From IMG/VR virus record IMGVR_UViG_3300037584_003071, positions 1 through 21,682 of that record: 21,682 bases of DNA; one strand, given 5' to 3'. Below are positions 11,689 to 19,163 of this stretch, one piece after another. This DNA is from a virus. Numbering within the stretch: the first letter of the stretch is position 1; every line of letters starts with the position of its first letter. A program made the translations under genes and the position numbers. A model generated the notes under the pieces. That model worked only from the letters and a program-made list of their open reading frames with translations, ran no database searches and was not told the origin of the DNA.

Positions 11689-11913
11689 CTATGAAGGTTT
11701 TGTTGGGAAGGTTACACTATCGTAATCAAACATAACACCATTTGAGTTAAGTTTTGGTGTTGATTTACTGGGCAAATCTCTTAATGCTTGTCTATAGGTT
11801 TCCCACTCTTTTTTCTTTTCATCTGTTAATGGTGCGTTCGGAAGTTGTGTCCAATCACATCCAAGTAACATTTCATTTCTAATTCTTCTAAGTTCTATTT
11901 CTGCTGTAGCCAT
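11689..11913 (-). CDS. Tail assembly chaperone-like protein (Phage_tail_APC type), copy 1
   Basis: 74 aa. Seen: ELRRIRNEMLLGCDWTQLPN, then EWETYRQALRDLP and a tail SVTFPTKPS. It consists of the APC core only and matches the C-terminal half of the 137-aa protein at 10251-10664, including the ending. It follows the C1q-like gene immediately (one base between), as the second copy follows the other fibre-tip genes. Confidence 0.72.
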   Translation of the reverse strand: MATAEIELRRIRNEMLLGCDWTQLPNAPLTDEKKKEWETYRQALRDLPSKSTPKLNSNGVMFDYDSVTFPTKPS

Positions 11914-11914
11914 G

Positions 11915-12424
11915 CTACCCTCCTACATACACAATATCAAAAGCATTATGAGCAATTCCACCATGACCATTATAGTGACCTCCAGACCCACCAGATTGAG
12001 ATTGAAGAAATACTGTATAATAATCACTAGCGGAAGCAGTATCTGTAACTGACATATCTAACCAATTCCATCCTTTTCCAGAACCTGAAATGTATCCAGC
12101 CGTAACCTGTGAGTCGTTCTTTCGAATTTGATAATTTACATCTCTATCATAAATTATGGTTTTAAAATGCACATAATAAGTACCAGCTATTGGAACAGTA
12201 AATCTACCATTAGTATCATTTGAATAAGTAATTCCAGTTTGATGACGTAAAGTAACTGAAGTTTGAAAAAAAGATTCTCCTGTAGTCGTGTTTAAATTTC
12301 CATCGGTACTGTGGTATGCACTTATTCTAGGTACGTTAGATATATTTACTCTACCACTACTGTCCACAGTCATAGCTGTAGTATTATTCGTATGCGATAT
12401 GGTTTCTACTTGTAGCTTGCTCAT
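11915..12424 (-). CDS. C1q/TNF-like jelly-roll tail protein
   Basis: 169 aa from the ATG at 12424, which overlaps the upstream stop (ATGA); an upstream in-frame start at 12439 is less likely because it lies inside the neighbouring gene. Seen: MSKLQVETISHTNNTTAMTV then DSSGRV at the N-terminus, and a C1q-like pattern GITYSNDTNGRFTVPIAGTY, YVHFKTIIYDRD, QIRKNDSQV, DYYTVFLQSQSGG and a final FDIVYVGG. Known: C1q-like domains form trimeric sugar- or protein-binding tips in phage fibres. Inferred receptor-binding tip. Confidence 0.75.
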   Translation of the reverse strand: MSKLQVETISHTNNTTAMTVDSSGRVNISNVPRISAYHSTDGNLNTTTGESFFQTSVTLRHQTGITYSNDTNGRFTVPIAGTYYVHFKTIIYDRDVNYQIRKNDSQVTAGYISGSGKGWNWLDMSVTDTASASDYYTVFLQSQSGGSGGHYNGHGGIAHNAFDIVYVGG

Positions 12425-12603
12425 CAGACTATCACCCACGTTCCAGACACAGTTACTGTGGCATTCAATGTAATAGGCCCTGGAGATACAGCATTGTTAT
12501 TTGCGTCTATGGTTAATGCATTGTTTATTGTGTTTTCTACCTGGCGAATAACTGGCTCATAGCTAGAGCCATCCGCTTGTTTTCCGATGCTATACTCTGA
12601 CAT
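12424..12603 (-). CDS. Small beta-rich structural protein
   Basis: 59 aa, ATG at 12603 overlapping the upstream stop (TAATG), stop overlapping the C1q-like start. Seen: MSEYSIGKQADGSSYEPVIR, then NALTIDANNNAVSPGPITL and TVSGTWVIV at the C-terminus. The NAVSPGPIT...VTVxxGTWVIV ending recurs in short tail proteins of marine phages as I recall. Probably a small tail or fibre component. Confidence 0.7.
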   Translation of the reverse strand: MSEYSIGKQADGSSYEPVIRQVENTINNALTIDANNNAVSPGPITLNATVTVSGTWVIV

Positions 12604-12971
12604 TATGTTATCTCCATTATAGACATTGTGACCGATACTTTGTCCGTGACTGATGCATCTACTGAAATTAGATCCCCTTGGTTCATAACGTGTTTACCAC
12701 CTACCAAGGCTTGTTTAGTTTCTCCAACTGCAAGAGGTATATTTTTTTGCAAAAAGGTTGTCTGGTTGTTACTCTCTCGACCATTCCCTGATGCAGATGT
12801 TGTTGAAACGTGCTTGATGCTGTAAGTTATTTGTGAGGTATGCTCGTTTGCAATCATTAAGCCAATGACAACTGTGGTTGTGGCTGGAGAGGTAGGACAA
12901 GTATATAACGTCTCAAATGTACCAGCACTTGCTGGCATAACCTGACTTACCGATTTAAATGTGTTTGCCAT
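12603..12971 (-). CDS. Tail accessory structural protein
   Basis: 122 aa, start supported by AAAGGAG. Seen: MANTFKSVSQVMPASAGTFE, TLYTCPTSPATTTVVIGLMI and GDLISVDASVTDKVSVTMSI. The YTCP...TTVV.GL.IAN pattern resembles tail accessory proteins of T4-like and T7-like cyanophages. Beta-sheet composition, no enzymatic residues evident. It sits directly downstream of the tail fibre gene (15 bases), which supports a role in the tail tip or fibre base. Confidence 0.65.
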   Translation of the reverse strand: MANTFKSVSQVMPASAGTFETLYTCPTSPATTTVVIGLMIANEHTSQITYSIKHVSTTSASGNGRESNNQTTFLQKNIPLAVGETKQALVGGKHVMNQGDLISVDASVTDKVSVTMSIMEIT

Positions 12972-12986
12972 ATATTTTCTCCTTTA

Positions 12987-14072
12987 CTAACCCAAGGCAA
13001 TGCTTAGTGCCGTGGCCTCGTCTGCTATGTCTGTTGTTAAAGCTATTGTTCCGGCTGTAGCTGGTAGGGTTAAAGTTATGTTTCCACTGAATGCACTGTG
13101 AGCCGGTGCCTGTAGTTGTGCATAGTGAGCGTTTGAGCTTTCGCAGTAGAACCGTACATAAGACTGCGCTCCACCATTCTTTATTGATATCGCTCCCTGG
13201 GATATATCCACACCAGTAGATCCATCTATCCTAACGACACCCGATCCATTTGGAGTGAGAGTGATATTACCGTTTGATACTGAGACAATATCCTGCCCAT
13301 TAACATCAAGCGATCCTCCAAGCTGAGGAGTTAGATCTGTTACGATATCCCCTCCAGATACACCTTGTGGGCCTTGTGGGCCGGTGTCTCCTTGTGGGCC
13401 TTGCGCTCCGGTTGCGCCAGTAGCACCAGTTGCACCGGTTGCCCCAGTAGACCCAGTAGACCCGGTTGCTCCTGCCGGTATACCCAATGTGAATGAGGCT
13501 GTGCCTCCAGATACACTGACACTAGCTGTTGGACTAGCACCAGCACTCAATCCGCTAACCGATACACTTGCCCCGGTCACTTGTTGAGTAGCCTCTGGAT
13601 TACCGGTTGATGAGTTAAACCCTAGTACCTTACCAAGTCGGGAGGCTTTGACAGGCAGTATAAAATTAGCCCCCGAAATGGTATCATGCTCAGGCACAAG
13701 TAAAGCTCTATCCAGTCTCTGATCGTGTTGCTGGTGGTGCATGAACTGATTGTTGAACTCTGTCTCCAATGATGAGGCGGTGAGGGTGCCTCCGGTGGTA
13801 AACTGTGATGTCCGTGAAATCGGGATGTTCGACATAATTGTGATAGTCTGTGCGTTTGTCGGAAAGTTCCCGGATGTAAAACTTATTGATCCGGTGCCAT
13901 CTGCACTGAGCGACACTGTGTAATGTGTTGTTAGGGTCTTGACCGTACTATCGACATAGACCTTTATCTCCGAGGTAGCGTTTACCTGGAACGAGAAACT
14001 GAACGGCCCAGCATCCGCAGGGTTGTTTCCGGTATATTGTATTCTCCGATCTTGTGCTGTTATGTTTGTCAT
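12987..14072 (-). CDS. Tail fibre: T7 gp17-like N-terminus, collagen-like stalk, C-terminal tip
   Basis: 361 aa. Seen: residues 1-155 match the podovirus tail-fibre N-terminal pattern (RRIQYTGNN, FSFSFQVNATSEIKVYV, YTVSLSADGTG, LETEFNNQFMHHQQHDQRLD), which binds the tail. Residues 201-239 are 13 Gly-X-Y triplets forming a collagen-like stalk. The C-terminal part (240-361) is beta-rich (QLGGSLDVNGQDI, ITLTPNGSGVVRIDG, LTLPATAGTIALTTD), as in marine phage fibres. It is shorter than T7 gp17 (553 aa). AAGGGG precedes the ATG by 8 bases. The genes downstream probably extend its host range. Confidence 0.88.
   Translation of the reverse strand: MTNITAQDRRIQYTGNNPADAGPFSFSFQVNATSEIKVYVDSTVKTLTTHYTVSLSADGTGSISFTSGNFPTNAQTITIMSNIPISRTSQFTTGGTLTASSLETEFNNQFMHHQQHDQRLDRALLVPEHDTISGANFILPVKASRLGKVLGFNSSTGNPEATQQVTGASVSVSGLSAGASPTASVSVSGGTASFTLGIPAGATGSTGSTGATGATGATGATGAQGPQGDTGPQGPQGVSGGDIVTDLTPQLGGSLDVNGQDIVSVSNGNITLTPNGSGVVRIDGSTGVDISQGAISIKNGGAQSYVRFYCESSNAHYAQLQAPAHSAFSGNITLTLPATAGTIALTTDIADEATALSIALG
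13356..13472 (-). repeat. Collagen-like Gly-X-Y repeat in the tail fibre gene
   Basis: Thirteen consecutive Gly-X-Y codon triplets: GAT, GST, GST, four GAT, GAQ, GPQ, GDT, GPQ, GPQ, GVS. Such stretches fold as collagen triple helices and give a flexible stalk. Short imperfect repeats of this kind change length by slippage. The apparent proline- and valine-rich open frame on the opposite strand is a reflection of this repeat. Confidence 0.85.
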
Positions 14073-14085
14073 ACTAAAAGCCCCT

Positions 14086-14097
14086 TCTAGGTTTTAT
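14086..14097 (-). repeat. Motif ATAAAACCTAGA, copy 3 of 3
   Basis: Exact 12-mer on the minus strand in the 29-base gap between the ejection protein and the tail fibre, just upstream of the AAGGGG Shine-Dalgarno element of the fibre gene. Here it does not include the stop codon, so the motif is not explained by the stop alone. Confidence 0.5.
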
Positions 14098-14101
14098 ATC
14101 A

Positions 14102-17100
14102 TTATTCATCTAAAATGTCCACGTCCATAAGCTGTATAAGTCTGCTCTCATTAGAGAATGTCCATTTCTTTGCAAGTGCTTGATACTCAGAAAGTGCGGT
14201 GCTTAGTAACTTGTAGCGTGTATCATCATCGGCCTCAGCGTAGACATCACTTTCAAATACCAACTCGTTCATAGTGTTGAGCATTGTGGTGTCACTATCA
14301 AAGTCATCATCACCCTCTATTCCCAAGGCTAAATTAGGTTTTACCCTGCCGTTTGCATCTATGTTGTTAGCAACGTAAACATTTCTATTGAACTCCTCGG
14401 CTGTCAGCTCATAGGTCTGGATATTATCTTTTGCTTTAGGGAATAACTTGAGGTTCTTTTGCAACCTCTTACGATGGTATCGGTTTGGGAAAGGCTGTTC
14501 TGTTACTTCAGATATGCGTATAAACTCTCTTTCTAATCGTGAGTAGGAGCCTTCCATAACTTGAAATGGGTTATACATAAACCGCCACTTGCCATACTTC
14601 TCTATCATCTTCGGCTGTATTTGATGTGTTGGTTCTCCCCAGAAGTTCATTTGCGGTTCAAGTTTATCAGAGTAGAGGAAGTGTCCACCTTTAGCTCTGT
14701 TCATCTCCTGGTAAAAACCTTTTAGAAATGGCGGTATATCTTCTATACGCATCAGTTCCATTTCATCAAGCTGACCTTGGTTAAGCATTGAGCTAGTGCT
14801 TTCCGGTGAAACTACTCTTTCTATATTTCTAAGTAGAGAGTTGACTGGTATGATTGGATAAAGCTCTGCATACTCCGGGTAGTTCTCTTCCATCCAAGAT
14901 CTAGCCATAGTGCCAGTTCCAAGAGTAGAGAATGTTTCTACTTGTCCTTGTATATTAGAGGCAATACTGCCGACTTTACCTCCCATAAATTTTACAACTT
15001 TATCATAAAACTCTTCACCAGTTTCTCTATCGCCTCTTATCATTACATTATTAAGCTCAGATATGCCCTGGAGAAATGGTAGATCAGTACTGTGCTGAGA
15101 TATAGCCAACCATAAAGCGTGTGTAAGCTCTGCTCCTTTTTGCGCTACGGCATCCGCAAGAGGGGGATCTACACCAAGACCAGCCGGGTTTTCAAACATC
15201 TGATAGTTGTGCATATCGGCTGACATCATTAGCAACATCGACACGGGATCCATTCTAGTAAACGATGAAAATTCATATATACCCGTTTCTTTATTTAGAA
15301 CACCTATAGAGCCTCTTGGAACTTCTGCTCCTCTTCCTACAATATTCTGCACTCTTTTGCTGGTTGGCCCAGCACCGGTTATAATGACATCATCTCCATA
15401 GTTCCCGGCAACCATGTTGGCACCAAAGAGCATAATACCCCAGCCCATAACAAGTTTTGACATTGCCTCATCAAACTCTCTTCCAGAGCCTTTCTTGACC
15501 GCTTGTATAAGTTCGTGAGGAATGAACCTATCCCCAATCTCAGAGAACACATTTGATGGTGTCTTATAGAATGGATTGAGAAACATCTTGCCCACAAAGT
15601 TATTAAACATTCCAGAGGCATAATTGAATGGAGGCCGAACTTGCCCTTGGAAAGTTTCCTTCTGTGCCATTTCTGTAGCTATCTTTTTTATGTTTTCTGG
15701 TGGCTCTTTAATGAGTTTAAAAATGTGTGTTTGTACCATTTCAGCACGTTCACCAACTGTGTACTTAGGATCACCATTGGTCTTCTTAAGTTTTGCTAAG
15801 TTTGCATTGAGAGACATACCAGAGCGATAAGCCTCTTGATATATAGTTTTGGAACGTATTATTCCTTTAAAGAACTCATCTTCCATAAGTAGCGCACGAC
15901 CAGGCATTCTACCAGCAATACCTATAATATTAATTACTGAGTTGAAGAAGTCACCCATACTCCTTGTCTGGCTTAGGTCTTTAAGAACTTTTGGTATGCT
16001 GTTCGTGTCACCGATAGCTGGCCCTCTAAGGTCTAGCTTAGTAGCAAGGTCACTAGCCTCACCTTTGAGCATGGCTCTAGTCATAAGAGTAAATGCATCT
16101 TTTAGGCCCATAGCATCACCAAACGCACCCATAGCCATTTCACCCATGTACGCTCTATCCATGTAGTCCTGGCCTCTAGCTTTTTCTGATCCTACAAGTT
16201 TAGCCATTTGCGTTCTGGCCTCACCGATGCCACCAGCTATGCCCCTCTCACCAAGGCGAAGTATTTGCATTGTAGCGTTGCCGGCTATGTTTACGGCATG
16301 AGTAACACCGGAAGTAAGTAATGAATTGATGTACAGTTCCGATATCATTCTTGAAGAAAGTGTGACGGCCTTGTCAGCCATTTCGACAAGATAGTGTCCT
16401 CGCTGGTCAAGGCTCATATTGTTGAGAGTTACCACATGAAGATCAATAAGACGAGGGTCAGCCTCGTTAAATAATATATCAGCTTGTTGTGTGATCTTGT
16501 CTAAGTTCTGCTCAAATATTTTATTTGCATTTGCAAGCACCGATAAACTTCTAGCACTTTCTGTAACTGAGGCCGATAGTCTTGCTGAGAAGTGCTTTAG
16601 TTGCCCTGCAAGTATCTGCACCTTTTTTGCTTGCAACCGTCTTTCCTCTGCAAGCTGAGGCATCATTGATGCAACTTCTGGTGTATCGGGTATCTCGCCT
16701 AACTTCTTTGTGCCATAGTTTATTTCTTTCATAAGACGTTTGATTATAAGAAGGCCACCAACAACATCCTCAGCCGGTAGCTGTCCACCAAGAGGCATAG
16801 TCAAAATTTGTTTCATAATGGTGGCAACACCTTTTTTCTCAGCCATCTCAACCATTTCACCGATTGTAAGAGTTTTTCGTCTGCGTAAGTATTGAAACAG
16901 TTCTTCGTTATTCTGCCGTAAATTTGTAATCATTGTCTCATAGCTACCAGCATCATTGACATTCAACCCTTCAACTTCGTCAAACAGACTGCCGATACGG
17001 CCATACTTTATACCGTCTCCTTCAAAGCCTCCTTTTTTGATAGCCTCAAACAAACCATCGAACTCGCTTTGATCCATAGAGGGAGAGACAACTTGCCCAG

Positions 17101-17221
17101 CAATAACTTCTGGCTTTTCCTTTGGAAGGTCTAAAACCTTTTCTTCAGTTACACGACCAAAGTCATCTAGCTTGATACCAAATGTATTTATAAGATTTCT
17201 GATTGGAGTTAATTTATCCAT
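14102..17221 (-). CDS. Large internal virion / DNA-ejection protein (gp16-position)
   Basis: 1039 aa. The ATG at 17221 is chosen because GGAGG lies 6 bases upstream; a GTG at 17227 touches that site and is unlikely. Mostly helical, with hydrophobic helices such as LVMGWGIMLFGANMVAG and the ordered motifs NPFYKTPSNVF, ITGAGP, PRGSIGVLN, FSSFTRMDPVSMLLMMSADM. This order is shared by the large late proteins of many marine podoviruses as I recall. Known: T7 gp16 lies in the same position before the fibre gene and is ejected to form the channel through the envelope. No transglycosylase motif was seen. It overlaps the upstream gene by 8 bases. Confidence 0.75.
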   Translation of the reverse strand: MDKLTPIRNLINTFGIKLDDFGRVTEEKVLDLPKEKPEVIAGQVVSPSMDQSEFDGLFEAIKKGGFEGDGIKYGRIGSLFDEVEGLNVNDAGSYETMITNLRQNNEELFQYLRRRKTLTIGEMVEMAEKKGVATIMKQILTMPLGGQLPAEDVVGGLLIIKRLMKEINYGTKKLGEIPDTPEVASMMPQLAEERRLQAKKVQILAGQLKHFSARLSASVTESARSLSVLANANKIFEQNLDKITQQADILFNEADPRLIDLHVVTLNNMSLDQRGHYLVEMADKAVTLSSRMISELYINSLLTSGVTHAVNIAGNATMQILRLGERGIAGGIGEARTQMAKLVGSEKARGQDYMDRAYMGEMAMGAFGDAMGLKDAFTLMTRAMLKGEASDLATKLDLRGPAIGDTNSIPKVLKDLSQTRSMGDFFNSVINIIGIAGRMPGRALLMEDEFFKGIIRSKTIYQEAYRSGMSLNANLAKLKKTNGDPKYTVGERAEMVQTHIFKLIKEPPENIKKIATEMAQKETFQGQVRPPFNYASGMFNNFVGKMFLNPFYKTPSNVFSEIGDRFIPHELIQAVKKGSGREFDEAMSKLVMGWGIMLFGANMVAGNYGDDVIITGAGPTSKRVQNIVGRGAEVPRGSIGVLNKETGIYEFSSFTRMDPVSMLLMMSADMHNYQMFENPAGLGVDPPLADAVAQKGAELTHALWLAISQHSTDLPFLQGISELNNVMIRGDRETGEEFYDKVVKFMGGKVGSIASNIQGQVETFSTLGTGTMARSWMEENYPEYAELYPIIPVNSLLRNIERVVSPESTSSMLNQGQLDEMELMRIEDIPPFLKGFYQEMNRAKGGHFLYSDKLEPQMNFWGEPTHQIQPKMIEKYGKWRFMYNPFQVMEGSYSRLEREFIRISEVTEQPFPNRYHRKRLQKNLKLFPKAKDNIQTYELTAEEFNRNVYVANNIDANGRVKPNLALGIEGDDDFDSDTTMLNTMNELVFESDVYAEADDDTRYKLLSTALSEYQALAKKWTFSNESRLIQLMDVDILDE

Positions 17222-19163
17222 CGTCACCCTCCATACTTGCTCCGGTGTCTAGAAGAGTTACTGAGGCTGGTAAGGCTAATAGTGGTAACTTACCCTCAAA
17301 AAACTTCTTAAATACTGTCTCTTTATCTTGCTTTAGAATTTGTGCAGTAACGTCAACTCTATCATTTATAAGATCAACCACAGTTTTTGGCTCGGAGGAA
17401 AGCCCGGTCTTTTGACCATTTGCAAACCAGCTCAGTGATTGCGCCTCAGCCGGTCTAACTCCGGCAAGTTCAGCTACCTTCTTATATAGATCGGAGAATA
17501 TTGCGTACTCTGTTTGCATTGCTTTGCCGTCAATCTTTTGTGTTTGCAAGGTATCGGCTATCATGTTTGATACGTCTAATGAACTAGGATCTTTCGTGTA
17601 CATCTCTCTAAACTTTTTGGTAGCCTCTGCATTCTTGCCTCCAATAAACTCTATAGGCACTGATCCCGGCTCTAGGTCGTTCATAACATCAAATACCGCT
17701 CGTATAGCATGAGTATCAACTGTGACACCTTCTAAGTTACCTAAGACATTTTGGGCAAAGGTAATTGGTTTTGGATTAAGGTCAGCATTTAACTCATCGA
17801 GTTTCTTTTCATCTGTTAACTTCTTATGTATGCCGGTTGGGCCTATCATCATTGGATAGCCTTTTTCATTGATACCATCTTTTGTTTTTTGACCAGGGCC
17901 AACTATTGTAGTCAGCGGTATATCTAGAGTTTCTTTGGTAGCTACTAGGGATGCGTTTCTCAAGTTTTGTTCTGTCATAGTCCTTGGGCTAGTGACCGCA
18001 TAGTTAAGAGCAAAGTCATAGAGTTGTTTTTCTGCTTGCTCTCTTGGCACTCCCATATCTACTGCCTTTTGTATGATCGGCCCAGTGTGGTAGAAGTATT
18101 GTACGTTTGTACCCTTGAACGGCTCTATTCTTTCGGCCAGTACTTTTGCTATCTCGTCAGTCTTCTCAACTACTTTGTTCACGCGGTTGTTTAGAGGCAT
18201 TTTGTCAGTTTTAGTATTTCTAGGAACATATGTTTCTTTCTGCTCCACCATTATATTTTCGTAACTCTCTGGCGAGGTATCGAACAATGGATCGTTGTTT
18301 GAGGGCTGTACTCTATCCTTCGGCTTCAAATTCATTTGCTTTGATCGTTCTTCAAGAACTACTTTAAGATCCTCTTCTACTAATAAATTTGATGGTGGCT
18401 TGCCAGTGTTAGAGTTCACCAGCTGATCTAGCTTTATGATGGCATCTACGGCTGGATCGGTAGGATCTGTAGAGAGCAATTTGGTACCCGGTGTCTGACT
18501 GCTTTTATATTCTCTAGCCTTAGTAGCTAAACCGGAAAGAGCCTCTTTTGCTTTTGGGGATGCTTTATCAAAGAGTGTCTTGAAAAATGGATAGGCTCCG
18601 ACAGCACCCAATGTTGTTTGCGCTAATCCTCCAAGAGCTAGTTTAGGGTCATCACTTGCCAAGCCAGATTGAAATTTAGTGAACCCCTCTGCAAGTTCTG
18701 ATAGTTCTCCGATACCAGTAGCGTCTAAGATACCCATCCCACTTTGATTAACGTCAGTAAGTAACTCACCAACAAACATTGAGTTGTCCATCGGAACACC
18801 TAATTTTGTTAGGAAAGAAGTTACATTGCTTGCCATTTTTTCTTTTGATGGCATTCGGATACCGGTCAAGTCGGTTACGATTGGGATATCTCCAGAGGGT
18901 GGAACGTCTATCCCGGTAGCCTTACCAGCCAAATCTTTGAGTTCCTCAGTAGTATCTACACCGCCTTGCTGTATTTGTTCATTGAGGTCAGAATACATAT
19001 TGCTGGTAACAGCATTAACATCGCCTATCTCAAGCCTATTTGTTTTCTTGTCGTAGTAGTAGCCATAGTCCTCGCCACTAGACCTCAGCTCATTGCTCTT
19101 GATTATCTCATCAACGATGTCGAGAGAGATAGTTCCTTTGTCTGTTACAATCTTATCAGCCAC
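17214..19163 (-). CDS. Internal virion protein with a conserved domain of unknown function
   Basis: 649 aa, GTG start at 19163 with AAGGG upstream. Residues about 1-240 are low in motif content. Residues about 350-590 form a conserved-looking block: YFYHTGPIIQKAVDMGV, YAVTSPRTMTEQNLRNAS, GYPMMIGPTGIHKKL, KPITFAQNVLGNLEGVTVDT then HAIRA, AEAQSLSWFANGQKTGL. The motifs resemble a domain seen in marine podovirus structural proteins, and its KxxxFxxNxxG..VTxDxHxxRA core looks enzyme-like. A hydrophobic segment (KLPLLALPASVTLL) lies near the C-terminus. It sits between the gp15- and gp16-position proteins and probably is packaged and ejected. Confidence 0.65.
   Translation of the reverse strand: MADKIVTDKGTISLDIVDEIIKSNELRSSGEDYGYYYDKKTNRLEIGDVNAVTSNMYSDLNEQIQQGGVDTTEELKDLAGKATGIDVPPSGDIPIVTDLTGIRMPSKEKMASNVTSFLTKLGVPMDNSMFVGELLTDVNQSGMGILDATGIGELSELAEGFTKFQSGLASDDPKLALGGLAQTTLGAVGAYPFFKTLFDKASPKAKEALSGLATKAREYKSSQTPGTKLLSTDPTDPAVDAIIKLDQLVNSNTGKPPSNLLVEEDLKVVLEERSKQMNLKPKDRVQPSNNDPLFDTSPESYENIMVEQKETYVPRNTKTDKMPLNNRVNKVVEKTDEIAKVLAERIEPFKGTNVQYFYHTGPIIQKAVDMGVPREQAEKQLYDFALNYAVTSPRTMTEQNLRNASLVATKETLDIPLTTIVGPGQKTKDGINEKGYPMMIGPTGIHKKLTDEKKLDELNADLNPKPITFAQNVLGNLEGVTVDTHAIRAVFDVMNDLEPGSVPIEFIGGKNAEATKKFREMYTKDPSSLDVSNMIADTLQTQKIDGKAMQTEYAIFSDLYKKVAELAGVRPAEAQSLSWFANGQKTGLSSEPKTVVDLINDRVDVTAQILKQDKETVFKKFFEGKLPLLALPASVTLLDTGASMEGDDG

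Noticed and set aside
13384-13587. Pro/Val/Ala-rich + strand frame of 67 codons
   Set aside because: It is the complement of the Gly-X-Y repeat in the tail fibre gene; its composition is a direct consequence of that repeat.
15624-16166. Open frames on the + strand across the large ejection-protein gene
   Set aside because: They overlap a 1039-codon gene with clear motifs and have no ribosome-binding sites; they are reflections of its codon use.
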